From positions 36,883,924 through 36,947,923 of the forward strand of contig JANCRA010000006.1 in assembly GCA_024362935.1 (NCBI GenBank): 64,000 bases of DNA, in the 5' to 3' direction. Position 1 is the first letter of the stretch, and each line of letters begins with the position of its first letter. Below the pieces are notes generated by a model. The model was given only the letters and a program-made list of their open reading frames with translations, was not told the DNA's origin and made no database searches. The DNA comes from Setophaga petechia. Lineage: Eukaryota > Chordata > Aves > Passeriformes > Parulidae. Of the stretch, positions 10,401 through 23,544 are shown one piece after another. Made by a program: the position numbers and the translations under genes.

Positions 10401-11026
10401 GGGAAAGTACTGTTTTCTAGCACTTTGCAAGCTGCTAACACAGTACTAGTGCTGTGGAGCAGTTAGCTGTTCAGTGCACTGCAGTAAGTGTTTCTTGTCA
10501 CCTACATCTAAGCAAATAGCTTTTTCATTATGTCTCGCAAGGAGAAAACCTTCCTGCTCACTAAACAACTTCCATCGTGTTGTAGATGTTGCAGAGAGGG
10601 CTGCAGAGTTTTTTGACACAAGAAAAAGAAAGTTGTCTAAGATGCCTTCCTTTCAAGTATTAATGTGAAGGGAAAGGCAAGAGAGTGGGAAAGTACTGTT
10701 TTCTAGCACTTTGAGAGCTGCTAACACAATCCCAGTGCTGTGTACCAATTAACTTGTCACTGCACTGCAGTAAGGGTTTCTTGTCACCTATATCTAAGCA
10801 AATGCTTTTTCACTATGTCTCTCAAGGAGAAAACCTTCTTGCTCACTAAACATCTCCTATCGTGCTCTAGAAGTTGCACAGAGACTGCAGTGTGTTTTGC
10901 AAAAAGTAAAAGAAAGTTGTCTAAGACGCCTTCCTTTCAAGTATTAATGTGAAGGGAAAGGCAAGAGAGTGGGAAAGTTCTATTTTCTATCACTTTGAAA
11001 GCTGCTTACCCAATCCCAGTTTTGTG

Positions 11027-11232
11027 CCGCTTCGTAGTTCGCCGTTCAGAAGCTGCCGCAGTCTCTTTTTCCCGGAGAAGGAGAAGACGCTTCTTGGCGC
11101 GAAGAATCTGGTGTCGTTACGCCGATCGCGGCGTGCTCCGGAGAACAGCTACGGCCGAGAGACACCCGGAAGCGGCGCTTAAAGGCACAGTGCTCCGTCT
11201 CCTGGTCTTTAGCGTCTCCTGCCGGCTACACC
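11027..11232. promoter_or_regulatory. CpG-rich module 2
   Basis: Same sequence as module 1 by eye, in the T form (CTCTTTTTCCC). The ETS-type site CCGGAAGC and the 6-bp-arm inverted repeat are intact. Confidence 0.4.
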
Positions 11233-11253
11233 TTAGCAAAAAGCTTTTTCATT

Positions 11254-11355
11254 ATGTCTCGCCAGGAGAAACTGTGTCTGTTCACAAAAAACCTCCCATC
11301 GTGCTCTAGAGGTTGCAGGCAGCTCTGCAGCGTGTTTTGCAACAAGAAAAAGTAA
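11254..11355 (+). CDS. Candidate 33-codon mini-ORF downstream of module 2
   Basis: Identical reading to the module 1 mini-ORF, with start MSRQEK and the CX3CX3CX3C core. Confidence 0.2.
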   Translation: MSRQEKLCLFTKNLPSCSRGCRQLCSVFCNKKK

Positions 11356-14300
11356 CTTGTCCAAAAAAGCCATCAATTCGAATGTTCCTGGAAAGGGAAA
11401 ATGCAGGAGAGCGGATCGGTACTGTTTTCTACCAGTTTGCAAGCTGGACACACAATCCCAGTGTTCTACTACGATTGACTTTGCAGTGCACTGTAATAAT
11501 TGCCTATTGTTACTACATCTAAGCCAATAGCGTTTGCATTATATCTCTTCAGGAGAAACTGTACCAGTTCAGAAAACAACTCTCATTTTTTCTACAAGTT
11601 GCACGGAGGTGTGCAGAGTGTTTTGCAAGAAGCAAAAGAAAGTTGTCCAAAACTGCTGCCATTCGAATAGTAATGCCAATGGAAAAGGCAGGAGAGTGGA
11701 AAGGTGCTGTTTTCTATCTGTTTGTAAGCTGCTTACACAATCCCAGAGTTGTGCAGCAATTAGTTTTTCAGTGCACTGTAGTAGGTGCCTCTTTTCACCT
11801 GCATCTAAGCAAATTGCTTTTTCCCCATGTCTCGCAAGGAGAAACTGAGCCAGTTCAGAAAACATCTCCCATCGAGTTCTAGAGATTGCAGGCAGGTGTG
11901 CAGAGTGTTTTGCAAGAAGCAAAAGAAAGTTGTCTAAAACGCCTTGCATTCAAATAGAAATGTGAATAGAAAAGGCAGGAGAAGGGAGAGGTACTGTTTT
12001 CTATCAGTTTGCAACCTGCTTACACAATCTGCATGTTGTGCAGCAATTAGCTTGCAGTGCACTGTAGGAGGTGCCTCTTTTCACCTATATCTAAGCAAAT
12101 TGCTTTTTCCCCATGTCTTGCAAAGAGAAACTGAGCCAGTTCAGAAAATATCTCCCATCGACTTCTAGAGATTGCAGGCAGGTGTGCAGAGTGTTTTGCA
12201 AGAAGCCAAAGAAAGTTGTCTAAAATTCTTTCCATTCGAATAGTAATGTGCATGGAAAAAGCAGGAAGAGTGGAAAGGTACTGTTTCCTATCACTTTGCA
12301 AGCTGGGCACACAATCCCAGTGTTGTGCATCTATTAGCTTTGCAGTGCACTGCAGTAACTGCCTGTGGTAACCTACATCTAAGCAAAAAGCTTTTTCACT
12401 ATCTCTCACTAGGAGAAAATGTTCCTGCTCATTAAACAACTTCCATCGTGCTGTACAGGTTGCACAGAGGGCTGCAGAATGTTTTCCAGCAAGAAAAAGA
12501 AAGTTGTCTAAGACACCTTCCTTTCAAGTATTAATGTGAAGGGAAAGGCAAGAGAGTGGGAAAGTACTGTTTTCTAGCACTTTGCAGGCCGCTAACACAA
12601 TCCCAGTGCTGTGTACCAATTAACTTGTCACTGCACTGGAGTAAGGGTTTCTTGTCACCTATATCTAAGCAAATGCTTTTTCACTATGTCTCGCAAGGAG
12701 AAAACCTTCTTGCTCACTAAACATTTCCTATCGTGTTCTAGAAGTTGCACAGAGGGCTGTAGTGTGTTCTGTAACAAGAAAAAGAAAGTTGCCTAAGACG
12801 CCTTCCTTTCAAGTATTAATGTGAAGGGAAAGGCAAGAGAGTGGGAAAGTACTGTTTTCTAGCACTTTGCAAGCTGCTAACACAATCCCAGTTCTGTGTA
12901 GCAATTAGCTGTTCAGTGCACTGCAGTAAGTGTTTCTTGTCACCTACATCTAAGCAAATAGCTTTTTCACTATGTCTCGCAAGGAGAAAACCTTCCTGCT
13001 CACTAAACAACTTCCATCGTGTTGTAGATGTTGCAGAGAGGGCTGCAGAGTTTTTTGACTCAAGAAAAAGAAAGTTATCTAAGATGCCTTCCTTTCAAGT
13101 ATTAATGTGAAGGGAAAGGCAAGAAAGTGGGAAAGTACTGTTTTCTAGCACTTTGCAAGCTGCTAACACAATCCCAGTTCTGTGTAGCAATTAGCTGTTC
13201 AGTGCACTGCAGTAAGTGTTTCTTGTCACCTACATCTAAGCAAATAGCTTTTTCACTATGTCTCGCAAGGAGAAAACCTTCCTGCTCACTAAACAACTTC
13301 CATCGTGTTGTAGATGTTGCAGAGAGGGCTGCAGAGTTTTTTGACACAAGAAAAAGAAAGTTGTCTAAGATGCCTTCCTTTCAAGTATTAATGTGAAGGG
13401 AAAGGCAAGAGAGTGGGAAAGTACTGTTTTCTAGCACTTTGCAAGCTGCTAACACAGTACTAGTGCTGTGGAGCAGATAGCTGTTCAGTGCACTGCAGTA
13501 AGTGTTTCTTGTCACCTACATCTAAGCAAATAGCTTTTTCACTATGTCTCGCAAGGAGAAAACCTTCCTGCTCACTAAACAACTTCCATCGTGTTGTAGA
13601 TGTTGCAGAGATGGCTGCAGAGTTTTTTGACACAAGAAAAAGAAAGTTGTCTAAGACGCCTTCCTTTCAAGTATTAATGTGAAGGGAAAGGCAAGAGAGT
13701 GGGAAAGTACTGTTTTCTAGCACTTTGCAAGCTGCTAACACAGTACTAGTGCTGTGGAGCAGATAGCTGTTCAGTGCACTGCAGTAAGTGTTTCTTGTCA
13801 CCTACATCTAAGCAAATAGCTTTCTCACTATGTCTCGCAAGGAGAAAACCTTCTTGCTCACTAAACATCTCCTATCGTGTTCTAGAAGTTGAACAGAGGG
13901 CTGCAGTGTGTTCTGTAACAAGAAAAAGAAAGTTGTCTAAGACGCCTTCCTTTCAAGTATTAATGTGAAGGGAAAGGCAAGAGAGTGGGAAAGTACTGTT
14001 TTCTAGCACTTTGCAAGCTGCTAACACAATCGCAGTGCTGTGTAGCAATTAGCTTGTCAGTGCACGGCAGTAAGTGTTTCTTGATACCTACATGTGAGCA
14101 AATAGCTTTTTCACTTTGTCTCGCAAGGGGAAAACGTTGCTGCTCACTAAACAACTTCCATCGTATTGTAGAAGTTGCACAGAGGGCTGCAGTGTGTTTT
14201 GCAAAATGTAAAACAATATTGTCTAAGACGCCTTCCTTTCAAGTATTAATGTGAAGGGAAAGGCAAGAGAGTGGGAAAGTACTGTTTTCTAGCACTTTGC

Positions 14301-14896
14301 AAGCTGCTAACACAGTACTAGTGCTGTGGAGCAGTTAGCTGTTCAGTGCACTGCAGTAAGTGTTTCTTGTCACCTACATCTAAGCAAATAGCTTTTTCAT
14401 TATGTCTCGCAAGGAGAAAACCTTCCTGCTCACTAAACAACTTCCATCGTGTTGTAGATGTTGCAGAGAGGGCTGCAGAGTTTTTTGACACAAGAAAAAG
14501 AAAGTTGTCTAAGATGCCTTCCTTTCAAGTTAATGTGAAGGGAAAGGCAAGAGAGTGGGAAAGTACTGTTTTCTAGCACTTTGAGAGCTGCTAACACAAT
14601 CCCAGTGCTGTGTACCAATTAACTTGTCACTGCACTGCAGTAAGGGTTTCTTGTCACCTATATCTAAGCAAATGCTTTTTCACTATGTCTCTCAAGGAGA
14701 AAACCTTCTTGCTCACTAAACATCTCCTATCGTGCTCTAGAAGTTGCACAGAGACTGCAGTGTGTTTTGCAAAAAGTAAAAGAAAGTTGTCTAAGACGCC
14801 TTCCTTTCAAGTATTAATGTGAAGGGAAAGGCAAGAGAGTGGGAAAGTTCTATTTTCTATCACTTTGAAAGCTGCTTACCCAATCCCAGTTTTGTG

Positions 14897-15103
14897 CCGC
14901 TTCGTAGTTCGCCGTTCAGAAGCTGCCGCAGTCTCTTTTTTCCCGGAGAAGGAGAAGACGCTTCTTGGCGCGAAGAATCTGGTGTCGTTACGCCGATCGC
15001 GGCGTGCTCCGGAGAACAGCTACGGCCGAGAGACACCCGGAAGCGGCGCTTAAAGGCACAGTGCTCCGTCTCCTGGTCTTTAGCGTCTCCTGCCGGCTAC
15101 ACC
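14897..15103. promoter_or_regulatory. CpG-rich module 3, with one extra T
   Basis: As module 1 but with a 1-bp insertion in the pyrimidine run CTCTTTTTTCCC. The ETS-type site and inverted repeat are unchanged. Confidence 0.4.
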
Positions 15104-15124
15104 TTAGCAAAAAGCTTTTTCATT

Positions 15125-15226
15125 ATGTCTCGCCAGGAGAAACTGTGTCTGTTCACAAAAAACCTCCCATCGTGCTCTAGAGGTTGCAGGCAGCTCTGCA
15201 GCGTGTTTTGCAACAAGAAAAAGTAA
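15125..15226 (+). CDS. Candidate 33-codon mini-ORF downstream of module 3
   Basis: Same peptide reading as the other copies. Only here, because of the extra T upstream, the frame is open without a stop back to 14819, through the whole CpG module. Confidence 0.2.
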   Translation: MSRQEKLCLFTKNLPSCSRGCRQLCSVFCNKKK

Positions 15227-18200
15227 CTTGTCCAAAAAAGCCATCAATTCGAATGTTCCTGGAAAGGGAAAATGCAGGAGAGCGGATCGGTACTGTTTTC
15301 TACCAGTTTGCAAGCTGGACACACAATCCCAGTGTTCTACTACGATTGACTTTGCAGTGCACTGTAATAATTGCCTATTGTTACTACATCTAAGCCAATA
15401 GCGTTTGCATTATATCTCTTCAGGAGAAACTGTACCAGTTCAGAAAACAACTCTCATTTTTTCTACAAGTTGCACGGAGGTGTGCAGAGTGTTTTGCAAG
15501 AAGCAAAAGAAAGTTGTCCAAAACTGCTGCCATTCGAATAGTAATGCGAATGGAAAAGGCAGGAGAGTGGAAAGGTGCTGTTTTCTATCTGTTTGTAAGC
15601 TGCTTACACAATCCCAGAGTTGTGCAGCAATTAGTTTTTTCAGTGCACTGTAGTAGGTGCCTCTTTTCACCTGCATCTAAGCAAATTGCTTTTTCCCCAT
15701 GTCTCGCAAGGAGAAACTGAGCCAGTTCAGAAAACATCTCCCATCGACTTCTAGAGATTGCAGGCAGGTGTGCAGAGTGTTTTGCAAGAAGCAAAAGAAA
15801 GTTGTCTAAAACGCCTTGCATTCAAATAGAAATGTGAATAGAAAAGGCAGGAGAAGGGAGAGGTACTGTTTTCTATCAGTTTGCAACCTGCTTACACAAT
15901 CTGCATGTTGTGCAGCAATTAGCTTGCAGTGCACTGTAGTAGGTGCCTCTTTTCACCTATATCTAAGCAAATTGCTTTTTCCCCATGTCTTGCAAAGAGA
16001 AACTGAGCCAGTTCAGAAAATATCTCCCATCGACTTCTAGAGATTGCAGGCAGGTGTGCAGAGTGTTTTGCAAGAAGCCAAAGAAAGTTGTCTAAAATTC
16101 TTTCCATTCGAATAGTAATGTGCATGGAAAAAGCAGGAAGAGTGGAAAGGTACTGTTTCCTATCACTTTGCAAGCTGGGCACACAATCCCAGTGTTGTGC
16201 ATCTATTAGCTTTGCAGTGCACTGCAGTAACTGCCTGTGGTAACCTACATCTAAGCAAAAAGCTTTTTCACTATCTCTCACTAGGAGAAAATGTTCCTGC
16301 TCATTAAACAACTTCCATCGTGCTGTACAGGTTGCACAGAGGGCTGCAGAATGTTTTCCAGCAAGAAAAAGAAAGTTGTCTAAGACACCTTCCTTTCAAG
16401 TATTAATGTGAAGGGAAAGGCAAGAGAGTGGGAAAGTACTGTTTTCTAGCACTTTGCAGGCCGCTAACACAATCCCAGTGCTGTGTACCAATTAACTTGT
16501 CACTGCACTGGAGTAAGGGTTTCTTGTCACCTATATCTAAGCAAATGCTTTTTCACTATGTCTCGCAAGGAGAAAACCTTCTTGCTCACTAAACATTTCC
16601 TATCGTGTTCTAGAAGTTGCACAGAGGGCTGTAGTGTGTTCTGTAACAAGAAAAAGAAAGTTGCCTAAGACGCCTTCCTTTCAAGTATTAATGTGAAGGG
16701 AAAGGCAAGAGAGTGGGAAAGTACTGTTTTCTAGCACTTTGCAAGCTGCTAACACAATCCCAGTTCTGTGTAGCAATTAGCTGTTCAGTGCACTGCAGTA
16801 AGTGTTTCTTGTCACCTACATCTAAGCAAATAGCTTTTTCACTATGTCTCGCAAGGAGAAAACCTTCCTGCTCACTAAACAACTTCCATCGTGTTGTAGA
16901 TGTTGCAGAGAGGGCTGCAGAGTTTTTTGACTCAAGAAAAAGAAAGTTATCTAAGATGCCTTCCTTTCAAGTATTAATGTGAAGGGAAAGGCAAGAAAGT
17001 GGGAAAGTACTGTTTTCTAGCACTTTGCAAGCTGCTAACACAATCCCAGTTCTGTGTAGCAATTAGCTGTTCAGTGCACTGCAGTAAGTGTTTCTTGTCA
17101 CCTACATCTAAGCAAATAGCTTTTTCACTATGTCTCGCAAGGAGAAAACCTTCCTGCTCACTAAACAACTTCCATCGTGTTGTAGATGTTGCAGAGAGGG
17201 CTGCAGAGTTTTTTGACACAAGAAAAAGAAAGTTGTCTAAGATGCCTTCCTTTCAAGTATTAATGTGAAGGGAAAGGCAAGAGAGTGGGAAAGTACTGTT
17301 TTCTAGCACTTTGCAAGCTGCTAACACAGTACTAGTGCTGTGGAGCAGATAGCTGTTCAGTGCACTGCAGTAAGTGTTTCTTGTCACCTACATCTAAGCA
17401 AATAGCTTTTTCACTATGTCTCGCAAGGAGAAAACCTTCCTGCTCACTAAACAACTTCCATCGTGTTGTAGATGTTGCAGAGATGGCTGCAGAGTTTTTT
17501 GACACAAGAAAAAGAAAGTTGTCTAAGACGCCTTCCTTTCAAGTATTAATGTGAAGGGAAAGGCAAGAGAGTGGGAAAGTACTGTTTTCTAGCACTTTGC
17601 AAGCTGCTAACACAGTACTAGTGCTGTGGAGCAGATAGCTGTTCAGTGCACTGCAGTAAGTGTTTCTTGTCACCTACATCTAAGCAAATAGCTTTCTCAC
17701 TATGTCTCGCAAGGAGAAAACCTTCTTGCTCACTAAACATCTCCTATCGTGTTCTAGAAGTTGAACAGAGGGCTGCAGTGTGTTCTGTAACAAGAAAAAG
17801 AAAGTTGTCTAAGACGCCTTCCTTTCAAGTATTAATGTGAAGGGAAAGGCAAGAGAGTGGGAAAGTACTGTTTTCTAGCACTTTGCAAGCTGCTAACACA
17901 ATCGCAGTGCTGTGTAGCAATTAGCTTGTCAGTGCACGGCAGTAAGTGTTTCTTGATACCTACATGTGAGCAAATAGCTTTTTCACTTTGTCTCGCAAGG
18001 GGAAAACGTTGCTGCTCACTAAACAACTTCCATCGTATTGTAGAAGTTGCACAGAGGGCTGCAGTGTGTTTTGCAAAATGTAAAACAATATTGTCTAAGA
18101 CGCCTTCCTTTCAAGTATTAATGTGAAGGGAAAGGCAAGAGAGTGGGAAAGTACTGTTTTCTAGCACTTTGCAAGCTGCTAACACAGTACTAGTGCTGTG

Positions 18201-18770
18201 GAGCAGTTAGCTGTTCAGTGCACTGCAGTAAGTGTTTCTTGTCACCTACATCTAAGCAAATAGCTTTTTCATTATGTCTCGCAAGGAGAAAACCTTCCTG
18301 CTCACTAAACAACTTCCATCGTGTTGTAGATGTTGCAGAGAGGGCTGCAGAGTTTTTTGACACAAGAAAAAGAAAGTTGTCTAAGATGCCTTCCTTTCAA
18401 GTATTAATGTGAAGGGAAAGGCAAGAGAGTGGGAAAGTACTGTTTTCTAGCACTTTGAGAGCTGCTAACACAATCCCAGTGCTGTGTACCAATTAACTTG
18501 TCACTGCACTGCAGTAAGGGTTTCTTGTCACCTATATCTAAGCAAATGCTTTTTCACTATGTCTCCCAAGGAGAAAACCTTCTTGCTCACTAAACATCTC
18601 CTATCGTGCTCTAGAAGTTGCACAGAGACTGCAGTGTGTTTTGCAAAAAGTAAAAGAAAGTTGTCTAAGACGCCTTCCTTTCAAGTATTAATGTGAAGGG
18701 AAAGGCAAGAGAGTGGGAAAGTTCTATTTTCTATCACTTTGAAAGCTGCTTACCCAATCCCAGTTTTGTG

Positions 18771-18976
18771 CCGCTTCGTAGTTCGCCGTTCAGAAGCTGC
18801 CGCAGTCTCTTTTTCCCGGAGAAGGAGAAGACGCTTCTTGGCGCGAAGAATCTGGTGTCGTTACGCCGATCGCGGCGTGCTCCGGAGAACAGCTACGGCC
18901 GAGAGACACCCGGAAGCGGCGCTTAAAGGCACAGTGCTCCGTCTCCTGGTCTTTAGCGTCTCCTGCCGGCTACACC
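18771..18976. promoter_or_regulatory. CpG-rich module 4
   Basis: T form (CTCTTTTTCCC), otherwise as module 1. Confidence 0.4.
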
Positions 18977-18997
18977 TTAGCAAAAAGCTTTTTCATT

Positions 18998-19099
18998 ATG
19001 TCTCGCCAGGAGAAACTGTGTCTGTTCACAAAAAACCTCCCATCGTGCTCTAGAGGTTGCAGGCAGCTCTGCAGCGTGTTTTGCAACAAGAAAAAGTAA
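18998..19099 (+). CDS. Candidate 33-codon mini-ORF downstream of module 4
   Basis: Same reading as the module 1 mini-ORF, 21 bp after the module. Confidence 0.2.
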   Translation: MSRQEKLCLFTKNLPSCSRGCRQLCSVFCNKKK

Positions 19100-22000
19100 C
19101 TTGTCCAAAAAAGCCATCAATTCGAATGTTCCTGGAAAGGGAAAATGCAGGAGAGCGGATCGGTACTGTTTTCTACCAGTTTGCAAGCTGGACACACAAT
19201 CCCAGTGTTCTACTACGATTGACTTTGCAGTGCACTGTAATAATTGCCTATTGTTACTACATCTAAGCCAATAGCGTTTGCATTATATCTCTTCAGGAGA
19301 AACTGTACCAGTTCAGAAAACAACTCTCATTTTTTCTACAAGTTGCACGGAGGTGTGCAGAGTGTTTTGCAAGAAGCAAAAGAAAGTTGTCCAAAACTGC
19401 TGCCATTCGAATAGTAATGCGAATGGAAAAGGCAGGAGAGTGGAAAGGTGCTGTTTTCTATCTGTTTGTAAGCTGCTTACACAATCCCAGAGTTGTGCAG
19501 CAATTAGTTTTTCAGTGCACTGTAGTAGGTGCCTCTTTTCACCTGCATCTAAGCAAATTGCTTTTTCCCCATGTCTCGCAAGGAGAAACTGAGCCAGTTC
19601 AGAAAACATCTCCCATCGACTTCTAGAGATTGCAGGCAGGTGTGCAGAGTGTTTTGCAAGAAGCAAAAGAAAGTTGTCTAAAACGCCTTGCATTCAAATA
19701 GAAATGTGAATAGAAAAGGCAGGAGAAGGGAGAGGTACTGTTTTCTATCAGTTTGCAACCTGCTTACACAATCTGCATGTTGTGCAGCAATTAGCTTGCA
19801 GTGCACTGTAGGAGGTGCCTCTTTTCACCTATATCTAAGCAAATTGCTTTTTCCCCATGTCTTGCAAAGAGAAACTGAGCCAGTTCAGAAAATATCTCCC
19901 ATCGACTTCTAGAGATTGCAGGCAGGTGTGCAGAGTGTTTTGCAAGAAGCCAAAGAAAGTTGTCTAAAATTCTTTCCATTCGAATAGTAATGTGCATGGA
20001 AAAAGCAGGAAGAGTGGAAAGGTACTGTTTCCTATCACTTTGCAAGCTGGGCACACAATCCCAGTGTTGTGCATCTATTAGCTTTGCAGTGCACTGCAGT
20101 AACTGCCTGTGGTAACCTACATCTAAGCAAAAAGCTTTTTCACTATCTCTCACTAGGAGAAAATGTTCCTGCTCATTAAACAACTTCCATCGTGCTGTAC
20201 AGGTTGCACAGAGGGCTGCAGAATGTTTTCCAGCAAGAAAAAGAAAGTTGTCTAAGACACCTTCCTTTCAAGTATTAATGTGAAGGGAAAGGCAAGAGAG
20301 TGGGAAAGTACTGTTTTCTAGCACTTTGCAGGCCGCTAACACAATCCCAGTGCTGTGTACCAATTAACTTGTCACTGCACTGGAGTAAGGGTTTCTTGTC
20401 ACCTATATCTAAGCAAATGCTTTTTCACTATGTCTCGCAAGGAGAAAACCTTCTTGCTCACTAAACATTTCCTATCGTGTTCTAGAAGTTGCACAGAGGG
20501 CTGTAGTGTGTTCTGTAACAAGAAAAAGAAAGTTGCCTAAGACGCCTTCCTTTCAAGTATTAATGTGAAGGGAAAGGCAAGAGAGTGGGAAAGTACTGTT
20601 TTCTAGCACTTTGCAAGCTGCTAACACAATCCCAGTTCTGTGTAGCAATTAGCTGTTCAGTGCACTGCAGTAAGTGTTTCTTGTCACCTACATCTAAGCA
20701 AATAGCTTTTTCACTATGTCTCGCAAGGAGAAAACCTTCCTGCTCACTAAACAACTTCCATCGTGTTGTAGATGTTGCAGAGAGGGCTGCAGAGTTTTTT
20801 GACTCAAGAAAAAGAAAGTTATCTAAGATGCCTTCCTTTCAAGTATTAATGTGAAGGGAAAGGCAAGAAAGTGGGAAAGTACTGTTTTCTAGCACTTTGC
20901 AAGCTGCTAACACAATCCCAGTTCTGTGTAGCAATTAGATTTTCAGTGCACTGCAGTAAGTGTTTCTTGTCACCTACATCTAAGCAAATAGCTTTTTCAC
21001 TATGTCTCGCAAGGAGAAAACCTTCCTGCTCACTAAACAACTTCCATCGTGTTGTAGATGTTGCAGAGAGGGCTGCAGAGTTTTTTGACACAAGAAAAAG
21101 AAAGTTGTCTAAGATGCCTTCCTTTCAAGTATTAATGTGAAGGGAAAGGCAAGAGAGTGGGAAAGTACTGTTTTCTAGCACTTTGCAAGCTGCTAACACA
21201 GTACTAGTGCTGTGGAGCAGATAGCTGTTCAGTGCACTGCAGTAAGTGTTTCTTGTCACCTACATCTAAGCAAATAGCTTTTTCACTATGTCTCGCAAGG
21301 AGAAAACCTTCCTGCTCACTAAACAACTTCCATCGTGTTGTAGATGTTGCAGAGATGGCTGCAGAGTTTTTTGACACAAGAAAAAGAAAGTTGTCTAAGA
21401 CGCCTTCCTTTCAAGTATTAATGTGAAGGGAAAGGCAAGAGAGTGGGAAAGTACTGTTTTCTAGCACTTTGCAAGCTGCTAACACAGTACTAGTGCTGTG
21501 GAGCAGATAGCTGTTCAGTGCACTGCAGTAAGTGTTTCTTGTCACCTACATCTAAGCAAATAGCTTTCTCACTATGTCTCGCAAGGAGAAAACCTTCTTG
21601 CTCACTAAACATCTCCTATCGTGTTCTAGAAGTTGAACAGAGGGCTGCAGTGTGTTCTGTAACAAGAAAAAGAAAGTTGTCTAAGACGCCTTCCTTTCAA
21701 GTATTAATGTGAAGGGAAAGGCAAGAGAGTGGGAAAGTACTGTTTTCTAGCACTTTGCAAGCTGCTAACACAATCGCAGTGCTGTGTAGCAATTAGCTTG
21801 TCAGTGCACGGCAGTAAGTGTTTCTTGATACCTACATGTGAGCAAATAGCTTTTTCACTTTGTCTCGCAAGGGGAAAACGTTGCTGCTCACTAAACAACT
21901 TCCATCGTATTGTAGAAGTTGCACAGAGGGCTGCAGTGTGTTTTGCAAAATGTAAAACAATATTGTCTAAGACGCCTTCCTTTCAAGTATTAATGTGAAG

Positions 22001-23215
22001 GGAAAGGCAAGAGAGTGGGAAAGTACTGTTTTCTAGCACTTTGCAAGCTGCTAACACAGTACTAGTGCTGTGGAGCAGTTAGCTGTTCAGTGCACTGCAG
22101 TAAGTGTTTCTTGTCACCTACATCTAAGCAAATAGCTTTTTCATTATGTCTCGCAAGGAGAAAACCTTCCTGCTCACTAAACAACTTCCATCGTGTTGTA
22201 GATGTTGCAGAGAGGGCTGCAGAGTTTTTTGACACAAGAAAAAGAAAGTTGTCTAAGATGCCTTCCTTTCAAGTATTAATGTGAAGGGAAAGGCAAGAGA
22301 GTGGGAAAGTACTGTTTTCTATCACTTTGAGAGCTGCTAACACAATCCCAGTGCTGTGTACCAATTAACTTGTCACTTCACTGCAGTAAGTGTTTCTTGT
22401 CACCTACATCTAAGCAAATAACTTTTTCACTATGTCTCCCAAGGAGAAAACCTTCCTGCTCACTAAACATCTCCTATCGTGTTCTAGAAGTTGCACAGAG
22501 GGCTGCAGTGTGTTCTGTAACAAGAAAAAGAAAGCTGTCTAAGACGCCTTCCTTTCAAGTATTAATGTGAAGGGAAAGGCAAGAGAGTGGGAAAGTACTG
22601 TTTTCTAGCACTTTGCAAGCTGCTAACACAATCCCAGTGCTGTGTAGCAATTAGCTTGTCAGTGCACGGCAGTAAGAGTTTCTTGATACCTACATCTGAG
22701 CAAATAGCTTTTTCACAATGTCTCGCAAGGGGAAAACGTTGCTGCTCACTAAACAACTTCCATCGTGTTGTAGAAGTTGCACAGAGGGCTGCAGTGTGTT
22801 TTGCAAAATATAAAAGAAAGTTGTCTAAGACGCCTTCCTTTCAAGTATTAATGTGAAGGGAAAGGCAAGAGAGTGGGAAAGTACTGTTTTCTAGCACTTT
22901 GAGAGCTGCTAACACAATCTTAGTGCTGTGTACCAATTAAGTTGTCACTGCACTGCAGTAAGGGTTTCTTGTCACCTATATCTAAGCAAATGCTTTTTCA
23001 CTATGTCTCGCAAGGAGAAAACCTTCTTGCTCACTAAACATCTCCTATAGTGTTCTAGAAGTTGCACAGAGGGCTGCAGTGTGTTTTGCAAAATGTAAAA
23101 GAAAGTTGTCTAAGACGCCTTCCTTTCAAGTAATAATGTGAAGGGAAAGGCAAGAGAGTGGGAAAGTACTATTTTCTATCACTTTGAAATCTGCTTACCC
23201 AATCCTTGTTTTGTG

Positions 23216-23421
23216 CCGCTTCGTAGTTCGCCGTTCAGAAGCTGCCGCAGTCTCTTTTTCCCGGAGAAGGAGAAGACGCTTCTTGGCGCGAAGAATCTGG
23301 TGTCGTTACGCCGATCGCGGCGTGCTCCGGAGAACAGCTACGGCCGAGAGACACCCGGAAGCGGCGCTTAAAGGCACAGTGCTCCGTCTCCTGGTCTTTA
23401 GCGTCTCCTGCCGGCTACACC
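23216..23421. promoter_or_regulatory. CpG-rich module 5
   Basis: T form, otherwise as module 1. It is the last T-form module before the five G-form modules. Confidence 0.4.
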
Positions 23422-23442
23422 TTAGCAAAAAGCTTTTTCATT

Positions 23443-23544
23443 ATGTCTCGCCAGGAGAAACTGTGTCTGTTCACAAAAAACCTCCCATCGTGCTCTAGAG
23501 GTTGCAGGCAGCTCTGCAGCGTGTTTTGCAACAAGAAAAAGTAA
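23443..23544 (+). CDS. Candidate 33-codon mini-ORF downstream of module 5
   Basis: Same reading as the module 1 mini-ORF. Confidence 0.2.
   Translation: MSRQEKLCLFTKNLPSCSRGCRQLCSVFCNKKK

Larger units (their letters stand above)
7077..10948 (+). repeat. HOR copy 1, 13-mer (3,872 bp)
   Basis: M1 is 7077-7511, D2 7512-7802, D3 7803-8089, D4 8090-8375 and D5 8376-8663. The R block 8664-10948 has 8 monomers in order q* a a p p/s r p q'. The q* monomer (8664) is a q-like variant found only in copies 1-4, with CAGGCCGC and CACTGGAGTAAGGG. The p/s monomer (9807) has a p-like first half and an s-like second half. Confidence 0.95.
10949..14818 (+). repeat. HOR copy 2, 13-mer (3,870 bp)
   Basis: The monomer order is the same as in copy 1. 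The R block is 12536-14818. The 2-bp deficit is explained by TTTCAAGTTAATG at 14523-14535, where other copies read TTTCAAGTATTAATG, in the last p monomer. Confidence 0.95.
14819..18692 (+). repeat. HOR copy 3, 13-mer (3,874 bp)
   Basis: Monomer order as in copies 1 and 2, with the R block at 16408-18692. Two single-T insertions lengthen it. One is in the T-run of the CpG module near 14936-14941 (six T instead of five). The other is in D3 near 15636-15641 (AGTTTTTTCAG). Confidence 0.95.
18693..23137 (+). repeat. HOR copy 4, 15-mer (4,445 bp)
   Basis: The R block 20280-23137 has 10 monomers: q* a a p p/s r p t r' q. The first seven match the 13-mers. The last three (t r' q) match the t r' q run of the neighbouring 21-mers instead of the 13-mer ending q'. 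This copy is therefore a junction between the two HOR families. Confidence 0.95.
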
